Shown: positions 1 to 6,669, numbered from the stretch's first letter. The stretch is DNA of 9,057 nt from an uncultured Oscillospiraceae bacterium (GCA_900548545.1 URKX01000051.1:1-9057); one strand, 5' to 3'. Notes: a model not told the origin generated them from the letters alone. Numbers and translations: made by a program.

Positions 1-1
1 C

Positions 2-958
2 ATACCCGTGGGAGGCGTACACCCCCGCGCCGATGAGCCCGTGGCGCACGTCGTACCCCGCGCGCAGGGCGGCTTCGGCGTCGCTGCCGTAGTGGGGATA
101 CACGTCCACAGCATAGGCGGCCCCAGCGGCCTTGGCAGCCTCCACCAAGGCGGTAGTCACCTGGTAATCGTAAGGCCCGCCGGAATCTTTGGCGCAGATG
201 GATACCTCCCGCTCGGTGCACTGGAGGCCCTCCCCCACGCAGCCCATGTCCACGCTGAGGAGTTCTTCCACGTCCCCCGGCACGGAAGCCGCAGCACCGT
301 GGCCCACCTCTTCGTACACGGTGAAGTGGAGGTACACCTTCCGCTTGGGGGAAATCCCTTGGTCCTTCAGCTCCTTGGCCAAAGCCAGCAGCATGGCGGC
401 ACTGAGCTTGTCATCTAAGAAGCGGCTCTTGATGTAACCGGAATCCGTCACCGTGGTGCGGGGGCCGAAGCAGACAAAATCCCCCTCGCAGATACCCAAA
501 TCCCGGGTGTCCTGCTCGGACTTCACTGGCTGGTCGATGACCACTTCCATCTGGTTAAACTGCCGCTTGGCGCCGGCATAGTCGTCGTTCACATGGGAAG
601 AGGCGTTGACAATCTGCAGGCAGCCGGTGTAGGTACCGCCAAACCGGGTGTAGATCCGGCAATTTTCCGCCTCGCAGTTCTCTGCCCGCAGGCCGCCCAC
701 AGGGGACAGCACCAGCCGCCCGTTGCCCTTGATGGACTGCACTACGGCGCCCAAAGTATCCACATGGGCCATCAGCAGCAGGGGGCTGCCTTCGCCGCCC
801 AGGCACACCCGCACACCGCCCTTGCGGGTCTTTTCCGGGGCGTAGCCCAAACGGGTGAGCTCTTCCATCAGGTAATCGGCCGCCCGGTCGGTAAAGCCCG
901 AGGGGCTGTCGATGGCGCAAAGGGCCTTCAGTTGTTCCACGCAGTATGTGATATCCAT
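2..958 (-). CDS. M42 family metallo-aminopeptidase (glutamyl aminopeptidase/FrvX-like), 3' end cut off
   Basis: Cytosolic dinuclear-metal aminopeptidase that removes N-terminal residues from peptides; M42 enzymes form large tetrahedral complexes and act late in peptide breakdown. The visible 319 residues hold the family signatures in order: AHVDTLGA at 64-71 (metal ligand His65, catalytic-site Asp67), FLDDKLSAAM at 180-189 (bridging metal Asp182), YEEVGHG at 215-221 (catalytic Glu216, metal Glu217), SVDMG at 235-239 (metal Asp237), then GSDAEAAL and GAGVYASHGY at the window edge. The last metal His normally follows a few residues later, so only the final few tens of residues are missing. The ATG at 958 is preceded by AAGGGAG at suitable spacing. 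It lies directly downstream of the T-box and the GNAT gene on the same strand, so it probably shares that transcript. Its reading frame stays open upstream into the GNAT tail. Exact substrate preference cannot be read from sequence. Confidence 0.93.
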   Translation of the reverse strand, partial: MDITYCVEQLKALCAIDSPSGFTDRAADYLMEELTRLGYAPEKTRKGGVRVCLGGEGSPLLLMAHVDTLGAVVQSIKGNGRLVLSPVGGLRAENCEAENCRIYTRFGGTYTGCLQIVNASSHVNDDYAGAKRQFNQMEVVIDQPVKSEQDTRDLGICEGDFVCFGPRTTVTDSGYIKSRFLDDKLSAAMLLALAKELKDQGISPKRKVYLHFTVYEEVGHGAAASVPGDVEELLSVDMGCVGEGLQCTEREVSICAKDSGGPYDYQVTTALVEAAKAAGAAYAVDVYPHYGSDAEAALRAGYDVRHGLIGAGVYASHGY

Positions 959-1096
959 GGTATCTCCCTTCCAAACTGTGTATTGATAGTGGGCCATGGG
1001 GCCATTGTAATAGTGAGCGATAAATTCCCGCTGCCGGTGCATCCCGCAGCTCTCCGCCACCCGGATAGAAGCAAGGTTGTCCGTTTTAATGAGGGA
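959..1096 (-). pseudogene. Out-of-frame C-terminal part of the GNAT acetyltransferase
   Basis: These 46 codons read from SLIKTDNLASIRVAES to HYQYTVWKGDT. They match what the C-terminal third of RimJ/RimL-type GNAT proteins looks like: an I-x-x-x-N-x-A-S-x-x-V-A-x-x-x-G-M helix-strand, then a hydrophobic end strand. They are in a different frame from the GNAT start at 1475, so an indel lies near 1097. Joining residues 126 and this tail gives 172 residues, close to the usual family length. The frame has no stop before the peptidase ATG at 958 and continues straight into it. The segment is either the dead end of a pseudogene, the result of a sequence error, or reached by frameshifting. Confidence 0.7.
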
Positions 1097-1475
1097 ACTC
1101 CTCCGCACCCAACACTCGGAAGGCGTAGTCCCGGCAGGCTCTGGCAGCCTCTCGGGCATAACCCCTGTGCCAATGGCGCTTCTTCAGCAGATAGCCCACC
1201 TCCAGCACAGGCTGGCCTTCGCATTCCTGCCAGGTAAGGCCCGCCTGGCCCACCATCTCCCCGGTGGCGGCAAGGATCACCGCCCATAGCCCAAAGCCAT
1301 CTTTTTGATAGCGGCCCTGCTGCCGGGCCAGCCATTCTTTCACGTCCTGGTCGGTGAAAGTGTGCTCGTAGGCGTAGACCACTTCAGGATCTTGCAGCAT
1401 CTCTTTGAGATCCTGCAAGTCCCCAGCAACCATCTCCCGCAGGAGCAAACGTCCGGTATTCAGAATCTCTCTCAT
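1086..1475 (-). CDS. GNAT family N-acetyltransferase (RimJ/RimL type), truncated by frameshift
   Basis: Acetyl-CoA-dependent acetyltransferase of the RimJ/RimL (Acetyltransf_3) type; the acceptor is unknown. The 129-residue ORF starts with the typical ILNTGRLLLREM strand, continues through YAYEHTFTDQDVKEWL and GFGLWAVIL, and has the acetyl-CoA motif at about 94-111, GYLLKKRHWHRGYAREAA, where His103-Arg104-Gly105-Tyr106-Ala107 form the pyrophosphate-binding turn. It then stops at TAA after EEFPH, about 45 residues short of the family. The missing part is present in the +1 frame just downstream. ATG at 1475 has GGAGG nine bases upstream (1485-1489) and is the first gene after the T-box terminator. 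The protein as written would lack the last strands of the fold and is probably inactive unless the frameshift is an assembly error. Confidence 0.8.
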   Translation of the reverse strand: MREILNTGRLLLREMVAGDLQDLKEMLQDPEVVYAYEHTFTDQDVKEWLARQQGRYQKDGFGLWAVILAATGEMVGQAGLTWQECEGQPVLEVGYLLKKRHWHRGYAREAARACRDYAFRVLGAEEFPH

Positions 1476-1496
1476 ACCAAAAATCCTCCAACAAAA

Positions 1497-1750
1497 TAGG
1501 GCTCTTCCACCCCAAATGGGACGGAAAAGCCCGTGGTACCACCCAAATTACCTTCTGGCCGCCGGAAAACCCACGGGGGCAGAAAGTCACTTTCGTCCCG
1601 ATAACGGGGGAAAACCGCGCCGCTCTTCGCGGCAGTGCGCTGATGGGAGCGGCCTGCCCTTTTCCCCCAACGGCCTCGCACCCGCCGGCCGCTCTCTGGA
1701 AGGGGGAGGAAAAGCATCTTCTCCGCGCAATGCTCCAGTATGCTACTTTA
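1497..1750 (-). promoter_or_regulatory. T-box riboswitch leader upstream of GNAT/M42 peptidase
   Basis: A T-box leader senses uncharged tRNA by pairing a specifier codon with the anticodon and a UGGN bulge with the tRNA 3' end, and then prevents termination. The conserved core GGGTGGTACCACGGG is at 1544-1530. The canonical antiterminator can be drawn: GGG (1544-1542), bulge TGGTACC (1541-1535), ACGG (1534-1531), loop, CCGT (1524-1521), CCC (1520-1518). Stem I is also visible: basal arms GCATTGCGC (1733-1725) and GCGCACTGC (1640-1632) pair with one mismatch, and the distal part shows AGAGAGCGGCC (1697-1687) facing GGGTGCGAGGCC, the usual AG-bulge and GGUG-loop region. A GCCGC-GAAGA-GCGGC hairpin and a GAAAG-TGA-CTTTC hairpin follow. 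The base after TGG is T, which fits a tRNA with discriminator A. I could not place the specifier codon with confidence, so the amino acid sensed is unknown. Confidence 0.93.
1499..1532 (-). terminator. Intrinsic terminator of the T-box leader
   Basis: On the minus strand bases 1532-1518 (GGGCTTTTCCGTCCC) pair with 1513-1499 (GGGGTGGAAGAGCCC) around an ATTT loop. All 15 positions pair, counting three G-U pairs, and TATTTT follows. Its 5' arm contains the CCGTCCC needed for the antiterminator, so the two structures exclude each other. Confidence 0.93.
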
Positions 1751-1755
1751 CCTTT

Positions 1756-1784
1756 ATTATAGCGGCCAACCCGCGTTCTGTCAA
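1756..1784 (-). promoter_or_regulatory. Sigma-A promoter for the T-box operon
   Basis: Perfect -35 TTGACA (1784-1779) and perfect -10 TATAAT (1761-1756) on the minus strand, 17 bases apart. Transcription should begin near 1750, just before stem I of the T-box. The -35 box overlaps the stop codon of the penicillin-binding protein gene. Confidence 0.92.
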
Positions 1785-3391
1785 TTCCCCTTTTCGTCCC
1801 CCAAGGCCAGGATGCCCTGGGCCACTTCCTGGAAAACTTGGGCAGCGTCCTCCTGGCCGGAAACAGCGGATTCCTTTAGGACCGTGATGCAATAGCAAAC
1901 GCCGTCCTTCCCCTGGACAAACCCGCTGTACCAAAAGTGGAGCAGCTCCTCTTCCCCTTGGAAAACCCCTGTCTGGGCCGTGCCGGTCTTGATCCCCGCC
2001 GTCCCGTTGGAGGGGGCGGCCACCTGCCCGGTGCCTTCCTGGGCAGCTGACACCAAAGCCGCCTTGAGGATTTGGGAGGTGGAGGCGCTCATAGCTTTGC
2101 GGGACACATCCTCCTGGGAACTCGCCGGGGAAAGCTCCCCCTGGGTGTTCACCACCCCTTCGATCAGCTTGGGCGAAGCATACACCCCACCGGAGCAAAT
2201 AGCGTTCATCATGGCGCACAGTTGTAATGGGGTAACGGTGAGGTCTCCTTGCCCAAAGGAGAAGTTCGCCAGTGCCCGGACATTTTCCAGGCCGCTCAGG
2301 CTGGGCAGATCCCCGGAGGAGGTCCACAACCCCCGGCCAAACTCCTGGGCAGTGCCAAACCCCAGGTTGTAAGCCATGGTCAGGATCTCCTGGCCACCCA
2401 AGGCACGGGCGGCGTTGATAAAGTAACAGTTACAGGATTGCTCCAACGCGCCGGTCAGGTCCAGCTCCCCGTGGGCTGTGGCGTTTACACAGTGGAAGCG
2501 CAGGCCCCCCACGTCCACATACCCCTGGCAGTGGAAGGTGGTATCCCCCAGGTCCGCTTCCAACAGGGCCGCAGCCGTCACCAGCTTAAACACCGAGCCT
2601 GGCGCATAGGCGGAAAACCCCCGGTTCACCAAAGGGGCGTCCTGGCTTTCGGTGGCGCTGCCCAGATCCAGGGGGGAGAAATCCGGCACGCTGGCCACAG
2701 CCCGGATCTGGCAATCCGGCGCCTGGGTGACCACCACTGTCCCTTTGCCCAGCCCTTGGGCCGCCTCCTGGGCCAGGGCTTGGATCTCGCTGTCCAAGGT
2801 GAGGGCCACCCCTCCCTGGGAGTCCTCTAAGGTGTCCACCACCTGCCGCTCCCCTCCGGCGATGGCCCGCCCCAGTGCGTCTACCTGGTACGTGACGGAG
2901 ATCTCTCCCTCATACTGGCGCAGCACGTCGTCCATGGCCAGCTCGATCCCCGCCGCGCCGCCGCCCAGGCTGTCCAGGTAGCCGATGATATGGGGCGCCA
3001 GCTGGTTTTCCGTATAGCGCTGCGGCACCTGGAACACGTCAATGCGGGGGTCGTCCACTGGGCTTTCCAGCACCAGCTGGAGGGGCTTTCCGTTTTCCAG
3101 CGCCAGGGCAAGCCTGTCACGGTACGCCCCATCGGTGGCCTTTTCCAGCGCCCCAATAGACTGGATAGTGGGCGCCACCGCAGCCACATACTGGGTTTCC
3201 CCTCCCACCAGGGGCTGGAGGTTGCAGTCATAAATCGTGCCACGGGCCTGGGCGATATCAAGCCGGTACAGGGACTGGGCCCCGGCAGCGGCCACATACT
3301 CCTCCCCTTGGGACACACGCCCCAAAGACACGCAGGCCGCTCCCAACAACAAAAACAAAGCCCCCAGCAGCAAAACTGCTTTTTTCTTCAC
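1781..3391 (-). CDS. Class B penicillin-binding protein (peptidoglycan D,D-transpeptidase)
   Basis: Membrane-anchored transpeptidase that cross-links peptidoglycan outside the cell, 536 residues with the chosen start. After a short KKK start there is one hydrophobic anchor at about 5-23. The N-terminal dimerisation part has ARGTIYDCNLQPL near 49-61, a form of the RGxIxDRNG box of class B PBPs, and HIIGYLD at 134-140. The transpeptidase domain follows from about 195, with the three catalytic motifs: S266-V-F-K269 (nucleophile Ser266), S319-C-N321 and K468-T-G-T471. No PASTA domain is present. The GTG at 3391 is preferred because AAAGGGAGG lies eight bases upstream; an in-frame extension to 3478 has no such site. 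The gene stands alone, divergent from a TauE/SafE pair, without mreC, rodA, ftsW or spo genes beside it, so whether it serves elongation, division or sporulation cannot be said. In the dimerisation box the usual Arg after Asp is Cys56. Confidence 0.93.
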   Translation of the reverse strand: MKKKAVLLLGALFLLLGAACVSLGRVSQGEEYVAAAGAQSLYRLDIAQARGTIYDCNLQPLVGGETQYVAAVAPTIQSIGALEKATDGAYRDRLALALENGKPLQLVLESPVDDPRIDVFQVPQRYTENQLAPHIIGYLDSLGGGAAGIELAMDDVLRQYEGEISVTYQVDALGRAIAGGERQVVDTLEDSQGGVALTLDSEIQALAQEAAQGLGKGTVVVTQAPDCQIRAVASVPDFSPLDLGSATESQDAPLVNRGFSAYAPGSVFKLVTAAALLEADLGDTTFHCQGYVDVGGLRFHCVNATAHGELDLTGALEQSCNCYFINAARALGGQEILTMAYNLGFGTAQEFGRGLWTSSGDLPSLSGLENVRALANFSFGQGDLTVTPLQLCAMMNAICSGGVYASPKLIEGVVNTQGELSPASSQEDVSRKAMSASTSQILKAALVSAAQEGTGQVAAPSNGTAGIKTGTAQTGVFQGEEELLHFWYSGFVQGKDGVCYCITVLKESAVSGQEDAAQVFQEVAQGILALGDEKGN

Positions 3392-3526
3392 AAATACCGC
3401 CTCCCTTTCTGTTTTCAGTATGGGAAGCAGACGTGGTTTCATGCGGCATTTTTTGAAAAAAACAGGGGATAAACCCACTGCTTTGGGAAAAGCTGTTTGT
3501 ATCCATCCAAAAAAGGGGGAGCTGTC

Positions 3527-3886
3527 TTGGGGAAAAAAGGAAAATCCATGGTCACCGGCGGGCTGGCGGGCCTTGCCAATGGGCTGTTCGGCTCAGGAGG
3601 CGGGCTCTTTTTAGTGCCCCTCTTCACCAGCTGGGGAAAGCTGCCGGCCCGCAGCGCCTTCGCCACCTCCGTGGCGGTGATCTTGCCCTTGTCTTTGGTT
3701 TCGGCGGGGGTGTACTGGTTCCGGGGAGGGCTGGAGCTTGCGGATGCCTGGCCCTATCTGCTAGGCGGGGCAGCGGGCGGGCTGCTCTCGGGGCGGATCT
3801 TTCAAAAGGTGCCCCTTGTCTGGCTTCGCCGGGCCTTTGGTGCGCTGATCCTCTATGGCGGGGTGCGGGCGGTGCTGGCCCTGTGA
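3527..3886 (+). CDS. Half-size TauE/SafE family membrane protein, N-terminal-type half
   Basis: Integral membrane protein of the TauE/SafE (UPF0721) family, members of which are proposed exporters of sulfite, sulfoacetate or related anions. It is 119 residues with about four hydrophobic segments, half the usual 240-260. The family's glycine-rich first helix is seen as GLAGLANGLFGSGGGLFLVP at about 12-31, followed by ARSAFATSVAVILPLS. I chose the TTG at 3527 because GGGGGAG sits five bases upstream; ATG 3548 is the alternative. Its stop overlaps the start of the next gene (GTGA), which supplies the second half, so the two probably assemble as one transporter. Substrate is not determinable here. 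Confidence 0.85.
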   Translation: MGKKGKSMVTGGLAGLANGLFGSGGGLFLVPLFTSWGKLPARSAFATSVAVILPLSLVSAGVYWFRGGLELADAWPYLLGGAAGGLLSGRIFQKVPLVWLRRAFGALILYGGVRAVLAL

Positions 3887-4350
3887 GCTGGTTTCTCTCC
3901 GCCCTGGTGGGGGCCGCCACCGGGGTGCTCTCCGGGTTTGGGGTAGGGGGCGGCACCCTGCTGCTGTTGTGGCTGACCCTGGTACAAGGCATGGACCAAT
4001 TCCAGGCCGGGGGTGTCAACCTGATCTACTTTGCGGCCTGTGCCCTGCCCGCCCTGTGGGGGCACCTGCGCCGGGGCCTGGTGGACCGCCCCACCGCCCT
4101 GTGGAGCATTGCAACTGGGGTGCCCGCCTGTGTGGCGGCGGCCTTTTTTGCCTCCTCCTTGGACGTGACCCTGCTGCGGCGTATTTTTGGAATTTTTTTA
4201 CTGGTGGTGGGCTTTCGGGAACTTTTCTCAAAACCAGAAAAACCTTCCGGCACCAGCCCGAAAAGGGTGCATAATTCCCAAAATCCCGCGCAGACTAACC
4301 ACCGAACCCAACCCGGCCAAAGCGCCGAGAAATCCACTGAGAAGGGGTAG
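3883..4350 (+). CDS. Half-size TauE/SafE family membrane protein, second half
   Basis: Companion of the preceding gene; 155 residues, with the same glycine-rich motif repeated near the start (GVLSGFGVGGGTLLLLW, about 13-29), then QFQAGGVNLIYFAACALPAL and two further hydrophobic segments ending near residue 113 at LLVVGFRELF. The repeated motif in each half agrees with the internal duplication of full-length TauE/SafE proteins. The GTG at 3883 overlaps the upstream TGA by four bases, which suggests translational coupling. The last 40 residues or so (SKPEKPSG... to the end) are hydrophilic, rich in Ser, Pro, Asn and Lys, and unlike the family; they could be a cytoplasmic tail or read-through into former intergenic DNA. 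Confidence 0.85.
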   Translation: MSWFLSALVGAATGVLSGFGVGGGTLLLLWLTLVQGMDQFQAGGVNLIYFAACALPALWGHLRRGLVDRPTALWSIATGVPACVAAAFFASSLDVTLLRRIFGIFLLVVGFRELFSKPEKPSGTSPKRVHNSQNPAQTNHRTQPGQSAEKSTEKG

Positions 4351-4356
4351 TCACAA

Positions 4357-4566
4357 ATGCGAATTTTAGACAAGATCGCTCTGGCCCTGGTCGTCATTGG
4401 CGGTATCAACTGGGGCTTAATCGGTATCTTCCGGTTTGACCTGGTGGCCTGGATTTTCGGCGGCCAGGCAGCCATCCTTTCCCGGATCATTTACACCTTG
4501 GTGGGCATTGCCGCCCTGTGGTGCATCACGCTGATCTTCCGGGACTCCGACACGGTTTCGGAATAG
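4357..4566 (+). CDS. DUF378 (YuzA-like) small membrane protein
   Basis: 69-residue protein of the DUF378 family, function unknown. It has two predicted membrane helices, about 5-26 and 40-62, and the family motif ALVVIGGINWGLIGIFRFDL near residues 10-29. The ATG at 4357 follows GAAGGGG at nine bases. The gene begins six bases after the second TauE/SafE stop and probably shares its transcript; a terminator follows 40 bases downstream. Nothing shows a functional link with the transporter beyond co-transcription. Confidence 0.9.
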   Translation: MRILDKIALALVVIGGINWGLIGIFRFDLVAWIFGGQAAILSRIIYTLVGIAALWCITLIFRDSDTVSE

Positions 4567-4597
4567 ATAGCCATCCTGCTCGCGGCCAGGCCAACAC

Positions 4598-4650
4598 AAA
4601 AAAAAACAGGAACGCACCCCTTGCAGCCGGGCTTCGCGTTCCTGTTTTTT
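4598..4650. terminator. Bidirectional intrinsic terminator between convergent operons
   Basis: CAGGAACGC (4607-4615) and GCGTTCCTG (4636-4644) pair perfectly, with a 20-base loop. An A-run precedes the stem on the plus strand and a T-run follows it, so U-tracts form on both strands. It ends the TauE/SafE-DUF378 transcript and the DUF4097 operon. Confidence 0.92.
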
Positions 4651-4665
4651 ATGGGGCCGGGGGCC

Positions 4666-5691
4666 TCACTCCGTGAATTCCAATTGGATATCCCCCAAAG
4701 AGGCAGCCACCTCCAAAAGGTATACACCATCCAGCTGGTCTTCCAAATTGGATTCCCCCATGTCCACTTCCTGGGAGATCCGGTAAACCTCCTGTTTTCC
4801 CACAATGGAGCCAGTCACATTGCCGGAATCGGCGCTCAGATGGATCTCCGGGGAGGTGAGCTTTTCCACCTCCACATTTCCCATGCTGGCGCCGCAGGTA
4901 ACAGAGGTTTGGGCGGTGACGCCTTTGAGCGCGCAGTTCCCCATACCGTTATTCACCGTCAGCCAGTTCCATGTGGAATCCGCCATTTGGACGTCCCCAG
5001 AGCTGGCAGCCAAGTCCCCGTTATCAAACAGGCAGCCGTCCACCTGCACATTGCCCAGGTCGCTGTCCAAGTCCAAATACTTACCAGAGCACTCCTGCAA
5101 CGCCACATCCCCCAGGGAGGCGGAAACCTTGACGGTGTCCGTCTGGGTCAGTTGGGAAACCGACACGCCGCCGCAGGAAGCCAAAGCCGAAACATCCTCC
5201 ACCCACAGGTTGGAAAGGCTCACGTCCCCCACCTCGGAGGTGGCATTCACGCTTTCCATCATCCGTTTGGGCAGGGTGATGGTCACGTCGTAATCCCCCT
5301 CGAGCTGCAAGTTCAAAAGCCGGTACCAATCCCAGCTGGTCCCGCCGCCGTTGGCCCCGCCGCTGCGGTACGCTTCGTTGGGCTGCACCACCAAGGCGCC
5401 AAACTGCATGGTCACTTCATAGACCGAGGAGGCAGCGGTGATCTCCGGTTCCTCTGCATTTTCGTCCCCCTGGATGGTCACGTCGCCCACGGGGGCGTAA
5501 ATCTCCACGCACTGGGGCGCGTCTTTAAAACACACCGTTTCCCGGACAACTTTCTCCACCTGGGGATGGGTAAACGCTTTTAGAGAAAAGCCCATGCCAA
5601 CATACCCGGCGCCGGTCAACAAAATGCCGCCCACCAACAGGATGCAGCCCACCAGGGCCGTCATCCGGAGGAATTTCTTTCCCTTTTTCAT
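4666..5691 (-). CDS. DUF4097 beta-strand repeat membrane-anchored protein
   Basis: 341-residue protein of the DUF4097 family (putative adhesin), biochemical function unknown. A Lys-rich start is followed by one hydrophobic segment at about 11-33, an uncleaved anchor or signal. The outer part is a series of short strand-turn units of the form S-x-x-G-D/N-V, seen at about 152, 172, 191, 210, 229, 248, 268, 287 and 330, spaced 19-20 residues for most of the run. This spacing fits a parallel beta-solenoid. The ATG at 5691 is preceded by GGGAGGG and overlaps the DUF1700 stop as ATGA, so an upstream in-frame start at 5739 is rejected. It is the last gene of the PadR operon and ends before a bidirectional terminator. 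Confidence 0.92.
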   Translation of the reverse strand: MKKGKKFLRMTALVGCILLVGGILLTGAGYVGMGFSLKAFTHPQVEKVVRETVCFKDAPQCVEIYAPVGDVTIQGDENAEEPEITAASSVYEVTMQFGALVVQPNEAYRSGGANGGGTSWDWYRLLNLQLEGDYDVTITLPKRMMESVNATSEVGDVSLSNLWVEDVSALASCGGVSVSQLTQTDTVKVSASLGDVALQECSGKYLDLDSDLGNVQVDGCLFDNGDLAASSGDVQMADSTWNWLTVNNGMGNCALKGVTAQTSVTCGASMGNVEVEKLTSPEIHLSADSGNVTGSIVGKQEVYRISQEVDMGESNLEDQLDGVYLLEVAASLGDIQLEFTE

Positions 5692-6290
5692 GCCAAAGCC
5701 CTCCCTTTTTTGCTCACGCTGCGCCGCATCCAGCGCCAAATGGATTTACATACCCACACGCAGCCCTTGGTGGTGTAGAACAGGGCCACCACAGACAGCG
5801 CGCTCACTCCCAGCAGCGCCGCAGACAACCCCAGCTGGAACAGCCCCGCAGGCAGGCCCCCGGCCAAAACGCCCACATCCCAAATCAAGAAGGGGATGCC
5901 CACCACGCCCATTAAGGCAGCCACCAGGCAGCTCAAGGCCAGCGCACCCAAAATCACCACCGGCACATACAGGAGGATGAACAGCACCAGCAGCAGGCAA
6001 GCCCCTGCCAACAGCAAACTTCCCCACAGGGGGAACCCCAACACCAGCAGCACGATGACCCACACCTTCCGGCCAGTTGCCTTGGGCACAGCCGGTTCCT
6101 CTTCCACCAGAAGCTCCCGGGCCACCTGCCCCGGATCCCCCAGGCCGGCCACAGCCTGCTCCTCGTCCTGGCCATCCTCCATGCGGTCGTCAATGAGCTC
6201 GTCATAGTAGCTTAGGGTACGGTAGCGCTCTTCCCGGTCCATCCCGGCAAGGGCCGCTGCCAGTTGGTTTAAAAATTCCTGCTTTCTCAT
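5688..6290 (-). CDS. DUF1700/HAAS domain membrane protein
   Basis: 200-residue protein of the DUF1700 (HAAS) family, usually found between a PadR regulator and a DUF4097 protein. The soluble N-terminus has the signature MRKQEFLNQLAAAL and YYDELIDDRMEDGQDEEQAVAGLGDP (first 52 residues), a small helical domain thought to transmit signals. From about 75 to 172 the chain is almost wholly hydrophobic, enough for several membrane helices, followed by a basic tail (RRSVSKKGRALA). ATG 6290 overlaps the PadR stop as ATGA and AAGGAAG lies just upstream; the stop again overlaps the DUF4097 start. The tight coupling implies that the three products work in fixed ratio. Its exact role is inferred, not known. 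Confidence 0.93.
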   Translation of the reverse strand: MRKQEFLNQLAAALAGMDREERYRTLSYYDELIDDRMEDGQDEEQAVAGLGDPGQVARELLVEEEPAVPKATGRKVWVIVLLVLGFPLWGSLLLAGACLLLVLFILLYVPVVILGALALSCLVAALMGVVGIPFLIWDVGVLAGGLPAGLFQLGLSAALLGVSALSVVALFYTTKGCVWVCKSIWRWMRRSVSKKGRALA

Positions 6291-6640
6291 ACACGCTCTT
6301 CCTTTCTCCCCATTTCTTCCATCGCCCCCTCCTCCTGGGAGGCGGCGATATACCGGTAGGCCTTCATCACGTCTTCCCATTCCACCAGGAATTCCCGGAT
6401 CCGCTGGCGGCCTTTCTGGGTCAGGCGGTAATACTTCCGCAGGCGGCTGTTATGCTCCATGGAATAGGTGGTCACCATGCCCCCCGCTTCCAAACGCTTG
6501 AGGATGGGATACAGGGTGGATTCGGAGATCTCCACAATGGGGGACACATCCTTGATGATCTGATATCCATACGAATCGCTGGATTGCAGCGCAACCAGCA
6601 CGCACACCTCCAAAAGCCCCTTTTTCAATTGGGCGTCCAT
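6287..6640 (-). CDS. PadR family transcriptional regulator
   Basis: 117-residue winged-helix repressor. The PadR domain covers most of the chain: LLEVCVLVALQ, YGYQIIKDV at 24-32, the recognition helix region ISESTLYPILKRLEAGGMV (38-56), and the wing SRLRKYYRLTQKGRQRI (65-81). A short charged helical C-terminus with VEWEDVMKAYRYI probably dimerises. ATG 6640 has AAAGGAG seven bases upstream; a GTG at 6667 in the same frame lies close to or before the expected transcription start and is rejected. First gene of the operon, overlapping DUF1700 by ATGA. The palindrome on its promoter suggests autorepression. The inducer is unknown. Confidence 0.94.
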   Translation of the reverse strand: MDAQLKKGLLEVCVLVALQSSDSYGYQIIKDVSPIVEISESTLYPILKRLEAGGMVTTYSMEHNSRLRKYYRLTQKGRQRIREFLVEWEDVMKAYRYIAASQEEGAMEEMGRKEERV

Positions 6641-6669
6641 TTCCTCGCTCCTTTCCTCTGTGATCACTT

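Noticed and set aside
593..1237. A 214-residue plus-strand open frame
   Set aside because: Antisense to the well-supported M42 peptidase and GNAT segments; no family resemblance and no ribosome binding site.
928..1335. A 135-residue minus-strand open frame across the GNAT/peptidase junction
   Set aside because: It is the third frame; the recognisable GNAT residues are in the other two frames.
1561..1750. Assigning a specific amino acid to the T-box
   Set aside because: Several triplets fit the 3' side of the stem I internal loop (including Ala, Leu and Pro codons) and I could not fix the kink-turn register by eye.
3329..3391. A lipoprotein signal in the penicillin-binding protein (LLLGAAC)
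   Set aside because: Gly at -3 does not fit the lipobox, and class B PBPs are normally held by an uncleaved helix.
3392..3526. Promoters in the gap between the divergent PBP and TauE/SafE genes
   Set aside because: Several AT-rich hexamers were seen but none gave both boxes at 16-18 base spacing on either strand.
4621..5583. A 320-residue open frame on the plus strand
   Set aside because: It lies antisense to the DUF4097 gene, starts inside a terminator, and its His/Gly/Val-rich product looks like a codon shadow of a GC-rich gene.
6641..6667. Upstream GTG start for PadR at 6667
   Set aside because: It falls at or before the predicted transcription start, while ATG 6640 has a well-placed AAAGGAG.
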